This document shows positions 1 to 6,600 of a DNA stretch of 8,894 nt, piece after piece. The notes below the pieces were generated by a model, which was not told the origin of the DNA, did not search any database, and was given only the letters and a program-made list of their open reading frames with translations. Position 1 is the first letter of the stretch. Every line of letters starts with the position of its first letter. Origin of the DNA: an uncultured Muribaculaceae bacterium. Its GTDB lineage: Bacteria; Bacteroidota; Bacteroidia; Bacteroidales; Muribaculaceae. Location of the stretch: NCBI GenBank assembly GCA_910585285.1, contig CAJUDL010000080.1, forward strand, positions 1-8,894. Direction: 5' to 3'. Position numbers and translations under genes: made by a program.

Positions 1-449
1 ATAATCCGAATGAAGTCGGCATCATGGGATGTTCCGCAGGAGGTCATTTCGCCGCAATGCTCGCCACGATGTATGGAGAAGATCAGTATCGACCCGATTT
101 CGAAATCCTCCTCTACCCTGTGATTTCCATGACCGACATCACCCACAAAGGCACACGCGAGCATCTGATCGGAGAAAAACCGACCAAGGCACAAATCGAA
201 AAATACAGTCTTGAAAACAGAGTTACGCCACAGACTCCGCCGGCTTTTATTGTTCTTGCCACGGATGACAAAGTTGTGGATCCTTTAAATTCGCTACATT
301 ATATTGAGGCTCTTCAGAAAAATAAAGTGCCTTACTCCCTCCACATCTATCCCGACGGAGGTCACGGATTCGGTTTCCGCGACACCAACCCCTACAAAGC
401 CCAATGGAGCGGAGAGCTCGAACGCTGGCTCCGCTCCATCAGGAAATAA
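1..449 (+). CDS. Alpha/beta-hydrolase (esterase-like), 3' end of gene
   Basis: The gene is cut by the left edge of the window. The frame is already open at base 3 (Asn-Pro-Asn-Glu-Val-Gly-Ile before the Met at 24), so that Met is internal and not the start. Directly visible are the nucleophile elbow G-C-S-A-G-G (Ser codon at 33-35), an acid region ATDDKVVDP, where the second Asp of DDKVV aligns with the usual catalytic acid, and the catalytic His in DGGHGFG near the C-terminus. This order and spacing is that of alpha/beta-hydrolases of the acetyl-esterase / BD-FAE type, which deacylate sugars or other small esters. In Bacteroidales such enzymes often serve glycan breakdown, but the substrate cannot be read here. 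Any signal peptide lies outside the window. It converges on the - strand block and is richer in G+C than the RHS region. The fold assignment is firm, the precise activity is not. Confidence 0.88.
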   Translation, partial: NPNEVGIMGCSAGGHFAAMLATMYGEDQYRPDFEILLYPVISMTDITHKGTREHLIGEKPTKAQIEKYSLENRVTPQTPPAFIVLATDDKVVDPLNSLHYIEALQKNKVPYSLHIYPDGGHGFGFRDTNPYKAQWSGELERWLRSIRK

Positions 450-470
450 GTTAAGTTAAAAAGTTATAAC

Positions 471-522
471 CCCCGCATCGACACGAGGAGTTTCCACAGG
501 AAACGATCCGGTCGGTGCGGGG
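471..522. terminator. Long hairpin between convergent genes, probable bidirectional terminator
   Basis: The outer arms CCCCGCATCGAC (471-482) and GTCGGTGCGGGG (511-522) pair over 12 positions with one T/G mismatch, a G-U wobble in the RNA of one strand. The interior folds again: GTTTCC (490-495), ACA loop, GGAAAC (499-504), extended by GGA (487-489) with TCC (507-509) across a two-base bulge. The result is one long, nearly continuous hairpin. It sits between the stops of two convergent genes (449 and 539). On the - strand the stem is followed by TTATAACTTTTT, and on the + strand by a weaker T-rich stretch. Position and structure suit a shared terminator. The T-tracts do not abut the stem, so a dispersed palindromic repeat is an alternative. 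Confidence 0.6.
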
Positions 523-538
523 TCAGTTTAATTGACTT

Positions 539-1297
539 TTATCGGAAGTTGTAGCCAAAAGAGAACTGGAGATAATTCTGGCGGAAATCGATTTTGTAAT
601 CTTTACTGTTCTTTTCTGCCACAAGGTATGAATTGGTCAGTCCTGCAGTCCAATTGCAGGCAATGAAGAAGCGATGTATGTCTACCCCTATGCCCACTCT
701 CCAATCAAGATTGGTGCGTTGCATCCGATCTTCAGAATAACGATCCCGAGCCTTATACATTGATGACGCAAACGAATCATTGAAAATATTGACTTTAACA
801 TACTCATCCATCGAAAAACCAATATCAAGCACCGGACCGGTAAATAAAACAAGTCTTACATTTTGAGAAAAGTCAAAATGATAACCCGCCATCACAGGAA
901 TCTTCATACCCGTTTTTCTTACAGAATGTTTTGTTATCCGTGCATCCCTTACACCAAGGTTTTGAATATATGTCTTTAATCCTTCTAATGCATTTTCTTT
1001 AATTACCATAGTGTTATAATAGAATCCCAGACCTGGCTCGATATAAAAGTTCGCAACAATTGGAATATTAAATACGCCCTCCGTACTAATTCCTGCACCC
1101 GGATCGTAAACAGACTGAGAAATTGAGATTTTCCCATCAGGAGAAGATATTTTTAATTTGCTTGGCATTGTTAGATCGAAAGAAGTTCGTATTCCCCAAT
1201 AAGCCTTGTTATCGGGATTATTCACCACGCTCTGCGCCTGTGCTCCCCAAACTCCGACAGCACACAATATTCCCGCCAACATCATCTTTGCACCCAT
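539..1297 (-). CDS. Outer-membrane beta-barrel protein, PorT / OMP_b-brl type
   Basis: A 252-residue protein with a clear signal peptide: hydrophobic core MMLAGILCAVGVWG and a likely signal peptidase I site after AQA, giving a mature start at Gln-Ser. The rest alternates hydrophobic and polar residues as in transmembrane beta-strands, with recognisable elements: WGIRTSFDL near the start, IPIVANFYIEPGLGFYYNT, KIPVMAGYHF, VLFTGPVLDIGFS, and a C-terminal strand ending FSFGYNFR. The order (N-terminal G-x-R strand, EPGLGFYY, AGYHF, aromatic last strand) is typical of Bacteroidetes PorT-family and OMP_b-brl barrels of about 200-260 residues. It is predicted to sit in the outer membrane as a small barrel of roughly 8-10 strands with no known substrate. 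The ATG at 1297 lies 14 bp after the third lipoprotein's stop, behind an AT-rich leader, so it is probably the last gene of the operon. Barrel assignment is good, role unknown. Confidence 0.85.
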   Translation of the reverse strand: MGAKMMLAGILCAVGVWGAQAQSVVNNPDNKAYWGIRTSFDLTMPSKLKISSPDGKISISQSVYDPGAGISTEGVFNIPIVANFYIEPGLGFYYNTMVIKENALEGLKTYIQNLGVRDARITKHSVRKTGMKIPVMAGYHFDFSQNVRLVLFTGPVLDIGFSMDEYVKVNIFNDSFASSMYKARDRYSEDRMQRTNLDWRVGIGVDIHRFFIACNWTAGLTNSYLVAEKNSKDYKIDFRQNYLQFSFGYNFR

Positions 1298-1311
1298 AAT
1301 ACTCTTATTTT

Positions 1312-1761
1312 TTAGTCAATTTTTCCATTATATTCCACACAAAAATGCATCTCCGTCATTTCTTCTATTGAGAAGATAAGCATATCATCATAAATATTGT
1401 TGTCCATTAATTCTCTCACACTATATTTATCAATTGTATTTTGTGTCAAAATCAAAAAGTGACAATTCAGTTGATAGTGATAAGGGGTAGCGTAATTCAC
1501 ATAAGTCTGACTCTCAAAACACCCTCCCGGTTCCAACCTAGTAAAACCATCTATTCCATCTTTGAGTATTACCTCCGTTGTGGAAAAAGATTTTGCCCGG
1601 TCCACCAAACACGCAACATAAATCACCTCTTCTGTCGTGTTATGGAGAGCCACAGGTCCGCGTTGATTGATCTCAATAGATTCGCGGCACCCAGAAGAAC
1701 TGCACATAAGGCTTATCGCACACAGAACATTGTACATAAGAATTTTAGACCAATTACTCAT
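1312..1761 (-). CDS. Small lipoprotein C of a three-member tandem family
   Basis: A 149-residue protein starting at ATG 1761. A GTG at 1764 would add one residue, but ATG is preferred because it forms a compact ATGAGTAA overlap with the stop of the gene upstream. The N-terminus has a Lys, a hydrophobic stretch (MYNVLCAISLMC) and SSGC, with Cys 24 as the probable lipidated residue, followed by Arg-Glu-Ser. Relative to its two neighbours the shared blocks are an N-terminal strand with NTTEEVIYV, a central GIDGFTRLEPGGCFES segment, YHYQ...FLILTQNTID, and a C-terminal NNIYDDMLIF-EEMTEMHF segment. It is the most diverged copy: YHQ has become YHYQLNCH and there are extra Cys residues. The acidic run after the lipid Cys is weaker than in the other two, so surface export is less certain. 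Function is unknown. The same general layout (I-x-N-x-S/T...IYV, ending in a Y-x-L/E-x-L/M-x-F strand) recurs in Bacteroidales small lipoproteins. Confidence 0.8.
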   Translation of the reverse strand: MSNWSKILMYNVLCAISLMCSSSGCRESIEINQRGPVALHNTTEEVIYVACLVDRAKSFSTTEVILKDGIDGFTRLEPGGCFESQTYVNYATPYHYQLNCHFLILTQNTIDKYSVRELMDNNIYDDMLIFSIEEMTEMHFCVEYNGKID

Positions 1762-2239
1762 CACCGGCAGTATTTATGTCTTTAGAATATTTACCCTTAA
1801 AGACTATTTCAAAATTCATTTCTTCCATCTCATCATAACTGAATACGTAACGCGCATCAAATATTCCATTCTCTATTATTGTACTAATCCCAACCTCATC
1901 AATTGTCGATTGCGAAAAAACAATATACTGGTGATATGCTCCTCTTTTATGAGTAGCATAATATCCGCTGATACAATCTTCAAATTTTTCTCCGGAAGAA
2001 ATCTTTGCGAGACCATTCAAGCCTGTCAGCAACAAGACATCCGCAGGCTCGACAATATGTTCGTTATCCCCATAAAAACCGACATACATTGTTTCTTCAG
2101 TGCCATTCACAATATAAAAATACGATGAATTTTCTATGTCATCGTCTTGACACGAGGTAGCAGAGCACAACATACAAATACAACATAGCGCACAATATCT
2201 AATGCATCTCAAAACATGTGGTTTTATTCGACAGTCCAT
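1754..2239 (-). CDS. Small lipoprotein B of the tandem family
   Basis: A 161-residue protein if started at ATG 2239. A TTG at 2260 would add seven residues ahead of a second basic stretch, and ATG gives the more normal signal peptide. The signal is short and strikingly Cys-rich (CALCCICMLC), then SATSC with Cys 27 followed by Gln-Asp-Asp-Asp. That acidic run closely resembles the lipoprotein export signal that sends Bacteroidetes lipoproteins to the cell surface. The mature part has NGTEETMYVGF, GLNGLAKISSGEKFED, YHQYIVFSQSTIDE, a GIF-DARYVFSY segment and EMEEMNFEIVFKGK. It is closest to the gene upstream (2300-2752), sharing YHQ-[YF]-IVF-x-QSTIDE. It has an extra polar tail (KYSKDINTAGDE). 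The stop overlaps the next start by 8 bp, indicating translational coupling. The last 11 bases of the frame read in two frames. No enzymatic motif is seen. Confidence 0.82.
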   Translation of the reverse strand: MDCRIKPHVLRCIRYCALCCICMLCSATSCQDDDIENSSYFYIVNGTEETMYVGFYGDNEHIVEPADVLLLTGLNGLAKISSGEKFEDCISGYYATHKRGAYHQYIVFSQSTIDEVGISTIIENGIFDARYVFSYDEMEEMNFEIVFKGKYSKDINTAGDE

Positions 2240-2299
2240 GACTCCAATTGATGTTTTCAACTATAAAGTTTCAAAATCTTTAATGATCCTACTTGCAGT

Positions 2300-2752
2300 T
2301 CACTCTTCCGGAAAGAAAATTTTAAAATCTAATTCAGAAAGCTCACTATAATTATAGATATAAAGCTTATCATAAATATCATTTTCAGCCAATTTGTCAA
2401 TTCCATTCTCATCTATAGTACTTTGCCTAAAAACAATGAATTGATGATACTCATTAGGGAAATTCGATTTATCGGGATTAATGATTTCATAAACGCATGT
2501 ATCATTGGGGGCTATTTTATTTAGCTTATCAAGTCCCAATGATATAAAATTAGATGGTTTTGTTAATATATTACACCCCTGACCGGCATAATGCACATAA
2601 ACCACTTCCCCACTTTTATTAATAATATGTATTTTAGAATAATCCTTTTCCGTCCATGGTTCATCACAAGTCATTGCCGTACATAACAAGAGAATTGCAC
2701 ATGTAATGCAGACCAATACGTTTTGATGATATTTAAATCCAATGTTATTCAT
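2300..2752 (-). CDS. Small lipoprotein A of the tandem family, first gene after RHS
   Basis: A 150-residue protein from ATG 2752, preceded by an AT-rich leader without Shine-Dalgarno. The N-terminus MNNIGFKYHQN is followed by a hydrophobic run VLVCITCAILLLC and TAMTC. Cys 29 is the probable lipidated residue, and the Asp-Glu after it suits export to the outer leaflet. Blocks shared with the two genes downstream: INKSGEVVYVHY, GLDKLNKIAPND, YHQFIVFRQSTIDENGI, ENDIYDKLYIYNY and SELSELDFKIFFPEE. These suggest a small beta-rich domain. It is the copy nearest the RHS C-terminal domain (139 bp after its stop), the usual place for a cognate immunity gene, although no immunity family is recognised. 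Function is unknown. Lipoprotein nature is well supported, the surface position is inferred. Confidence 0.82.
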   Translation of the reverse strand: MNNIGFKYHQNVLVCITCAILLLCTAMTCDEPWTEKDYSKIHIINKSGEVVYVHYAGQGCNILTKPSNFISLGLDKLNKIAPNDTCVYEIINPDKSNFPNEYHQFIVFRQSTIDENGIDKLAENDIYDKLYIYNYSELSELDFKIFFPEE

Positions 2753-2891
2753 ATAATCAATCTATTTTAAGAATAAGAAAAGAGAACACATAGTATTAAT
2801 TTTAACTTTGATTTCTAAATCATCATTCCATAATCCCTGAATTTCCAAATTTAGAAATAACATCCCTTCTTTATTAATTTTTTAGCTCATT
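2753..2891. other. Gap between RHS and the first lipoprotein gene
   Basis: This 139-bp AT-rich gap holds no convincing hairpin. On the - strand there is a perfect -7-type box TAAATTTG (2853 down to 2846), but no TTTG or TTG at the right distance upstream, so an internal promoter is only a weak possibility. A 33-codon open frame (2863 down to 2762, ATG to TAG) is present with a GGG just before the ATG. It has no family signature and is most likely chance. Without a clear terminator, read-through from RHS into the lipoproteins is plausible. Confidence 0.4.
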
Positions 2892-3611
2892 CTATAAAAA
2901 GAAATCCCAAAAAATTACACCACTGAAATGATAGGGGAAAACTTTTTTTTGTGGATATCTTCCTTTATCATTAGCATTTCCCAACTCTCTCGGATTCTGA
3001 TATAATGTACCGCCTCCATTAAAAAAAGCTTTTTTATCAAAAGCTTCATCACTATTTAATGAATTCGGACCATACTTTTTGTCAAAATATTTTGCACCTC
3101 TTCTGCTAGCATCCACCTCAAACCATCTTTCCTTATGTGGTTTCCCAGATTTCTCATCAATACCGGCAGCACTTAAAACACTCGGAATAGCGACAGCATA
3201 AAGATAAGCATTTCCATAATTCATAGATTGAATAAAATGTCCGTATTCATGAACAAACAAATGATCCTTATATGTAGCGGTATATCCAACTGGTCCTATT
3301 GTATAATGACCAAAAGTAACTGCTGTACCATCTGCCAACCCAGCCGGCAAAGCTAGAACTCCTTCTAATTCCGTTGCTTTTCCTCTGTGTCCAAATAAAT
3401 TATACCCGTGTGCTATAATATTCCCAATTCCTGTATTCATTGCACTAAAGGTTAATTTATTTAAAACTTGAGTAAAACTACCTCTAAATATACTTCTATC
3501 TATTTTCCATGCATTGCTCGTCTTCGTCCAATCATAACTCTTAAAATCAAATCCATGTCTAAACAAATTTTTTATTAAATCACATGTTGCTACTATTGAC
3601 AAGAATAGAAA
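2892..3611 (-). other. C-terminal domain of the RHS protein: predicted HExxH zinc peptidase
   Basis: This is the part beyond the RHS core motif DPNGE, about 239 residues, where RHS proteins carry their variable payload. It opens with a hydrophobic stretch (FLFLSIVATCDLI), then a Gly/Ala-rich segment with IIAHGYNLFGH and AVTFGHYTIGP, then FVHEYGHFIQSMNYG, a hydrophobic helix AYLYAVAIPSVLSAAG, and ERWFEVDASRRGAKYF. HExxH plus a Glu 44 residues after the first His fits a zinc-binding metallopeptidase of gluzincin type. From memory this block (HEYGH, a Q-S pair, IPS, E-x-DA-x-RR) recurs at the ends of many Bacteroidales RHS proteins. It could be a secreted or injected effector protease, or an enzyme that processes the RHS protein itself. 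Confidence 0.75.
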
Positions 3612-6600
3612 TTCTCCATTTGGATCCTTATATTTCATTGGATTATTTAAAGCGTAAGAATATCTATTGAAATTCTGGGTGCCTTCAGGATCCTGAACAT
3701 AAGGATCAGGGGAAAGGAAACGACCTAGTACCGGATCATATAAACGGGCATTCATATTAATGACTCCGAATTCAGGAAGATGTTCATGTCCTGTATAACC
3801 TCTACCTAAATATAAAAAATGAATATTATATTGCCCATCTGTAAACGGAGTTTTTGTCGAAGCATCACACAATCTACCCCATGCATCATAATCAAGAGTT
3901 TGAAGGATAGTACCATTAGAATCTATAACATGCGTAATACTTCCAATATTATCTCTAAGAATATATACGGTTTTATATTTCGTTCCTTCCTTTACGTACA
4001 CAGCCGGAGAAGAATAATAATCTCCCATCAAATATAACTTATGTCTAAGTTTATATCCATCGTCGTATTCATAACAATTGCCAAGATAATGTCTTGTCAT
4101 ATAGTCAAATTTATCTTTATTTAATTTCATCCTCACACGATTACCCTCAAAATCATAATCAAAGGTTGCTTCATACAAAGACTCTGTTATTTTAGATACT
4201 CTTCCCAGTGGTGTGTAATAAACATTTTGAATATTTGAAGGTATCTCATTACCTGTTATTGAAGCTTTACTTAATGCATATGGCTTCATATTATTTGTAT
4301 ACTCGAACATCCCAATTCCTGATTTCCTCGTAATATTTCCCTTTGAGTCATAACTAATAGTTCTATCTCCATACGATGTTAAACGGTTAAGATTGTCATA
4401 TCCGAATTCTTCCAAAACGCCATTATCCTCTCTTGAAAGCATATTTCCAGTCTCAAAATCATAAGTATATTTAATATGCTGTACCTGAGTATCACCAATA
4501 GAGGCTGATCGTTCTATAGGTATGCCAAAACTATCATAACTATAATTTCGAGTAATTGGACCCGTAACAACTTTTATAGGCTGACCAAATGTATTTTCTT
4601 CAGATAGTTTATATATACATGTACTTTCATTTAATTTTACTTCTGACTTATGTCCATGTGAATATACATACTTCTCTATTATAGGAGTATTAGTCTGATA
4701 CATAAATGTCGTACTTATAAGATTCCCATTCTGATAAGTAAATTTCTTTTGCAGCCATTTTTTATCTAAACCGACTACCTTCTCTCCCTCAATACGTCCA
4801 AACGCATCATATCCCATAACTTTAGACGTGCCATTCGTAGAAGTTACTTCTGTTAAATCACCATAGTTGTTGTATGTGAAAATTGTTTCAATACCATCAT
4901 ACGATTGTTTGGTCAAGCGGTCAACTTCATCATATTCATAATTTATAGTAACATTATTTGCATCTGTCTTCGAAGAAAGATTACCCTCATTATTAAATGT
5001 CCACTTTGTAAGTCCATGACTTGGATCGGATATACTAATCCTTCTTCTATATTCATCATATCCAAAGGATGTTTTTAGATTTCCGGGGGTAACAATAGAT
5101 GCTAATTGCCCATCAGCACAAAGATTATATAGTACTGTGCCCCCAGGATCCGCGACAGATATGAGATGTCCCAAAGCATCCTGCGTTTTTATTGTCGTAA
5201 CACCATTCTCACAAATTGTCACACTACATCCATCATAAGTATACGAAGTAAATTTTCCAGAAGCCTCTTCCACATAGATAGGCCGATCAAACTTATCATA
5301 ATCACATGTGTTCCATTGAGACGCAGTCCCTGAAATATACGGAAATGAAGTCTTTATAATATTACCTCTTTTATCATAAACCTTATCTGTATATCTTATC
5401 AACCCATTGAATCTCTCATCTCCAATACGAACTTCTCTACATAATGCATCATAAGTTTTAGACTCTGTGGGCTTATTAGACCAGGAACGAATTATATCAT
5501 ATACGCCCTGCGGATAGTCACTATTCCATCTATACGTTATGTTAAGTACTGTACTATCTGGATAAGATACAGATTTCTCCCGTCCTAACTCATCGTAAGT
5601 ATATGTTGTATAATTTCCTCTCTTATCTTTAAACTTTGATAGAAAACCTTTTGAATCATATATATAGTTTTCTTCTAAACCAATAGGATCTATTTCTTTT
5701 ACAAGCCTACCCTTATAATCGTATTCATATGTAGTTTTTAATCCATTTGTAGAATTGTACTTTTTTATAATTTCCGACGAACGGTTACCATATTTATCAT
5801 ATGTATATGATGTTGTACTCTCCGTATTACCATTCTTATATTTTATTATACAAGATGGCTTTCTTCGCACGGAACTTGGAATAAATGTACGTTCAGAATA
5901 AATGTCGCCATTATAATATGTAGTAATTGTCTGATCTGTAAGAAATCCAAGACTATAATTATTCCCAATTGTCGTTACAGATGAATATGAAGAATTTGTT
6001 TCTACTTTCAGATTTTCATCATACGTAATTGTTTCTTTGGTTGGATATCCATAGGAATCATAGGTATACTCAGTTGTAGCTGTAGTATTTCTTGCCAAAT
6101 CCTTTTCTTCTTTCTTCTCCACCCTTAATTTTAGAATCTTTGAAGTTGAATATGCAGATGAGTTGGTGTAGAAAACTTCATGATTCTTTGTTTTTTCACT
6201 TTTCATCATACCATATCGATAAGGCTCATATACCCTTTCAGTAATATTTCCATCCATATCCTCGGACACAATGGTTTCAAATCCGCAAAATCCGAGACCG
6301 TGACGATTGGCAATACCATTTGAATAACGAAATTTTTCCTCCGAAATTTTTATTCCATCTTGATACATTTCAGAAATAGATAATACAGGTATAGCTTCCT
6401 GAATGTTAACATATGGATAAGTAGCTCCGGAGCCCATCATATAAAATGAATTTAAATTATCAGATCCACTTCTATCAAATTCTTTTTTAATATGCTTATA
6501 TTCATTCTTCTCCACAACTCCCAAACTATTTATCATACCCGATAGAAGAACTTCCTTACTATCATCCCGCGAATAGGAATATTTCGTAAATACTCCTTTA

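Noticed and set aside
29..214. A 61-codon Arg-rich frame overlapping the hydrolase
   Set aside because: It is an out-of-frame reading of the hydrolase gene. The Arg/His-rich composition is typical of such artefacts.
1441..2128. Two + strand open frames opposite the lipoprotein genes
   Set aside because: They lie antisense to well-supported lipoprotein genes, their translations show no signature, and the - strand frames share clear paralogy with each other.
2846..2853. A perfect TAAATTTG box on the - strand that could be a promoter for the lipoproteins
   Set aside because: No TTTG or TTG lies 19-21 bases upstream. One box alone is common in AT-rich sequence.
2762..2863. A 33-codon open frame on the - strand between RHS and lipoprotein A
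   Set aside because: It has a start and stop but no recognisable family, signal peptide or compositional sign, and a frame of this length is expected by chance in AT-rich DNA.
3819..4037. A 72-codon + strand frame inside the RHS gene
   Set aside because: It is opposite the highly conserved YD-repeat and core region and has no independent support.
3900..6070. The repetitive YD region as a DNA repeat array or CRISPR
   Set aside because: The repetition is at protein level (Y-x-YD-x-x-G) with varied codons and spacing. There are no identical direct DNA repeats.
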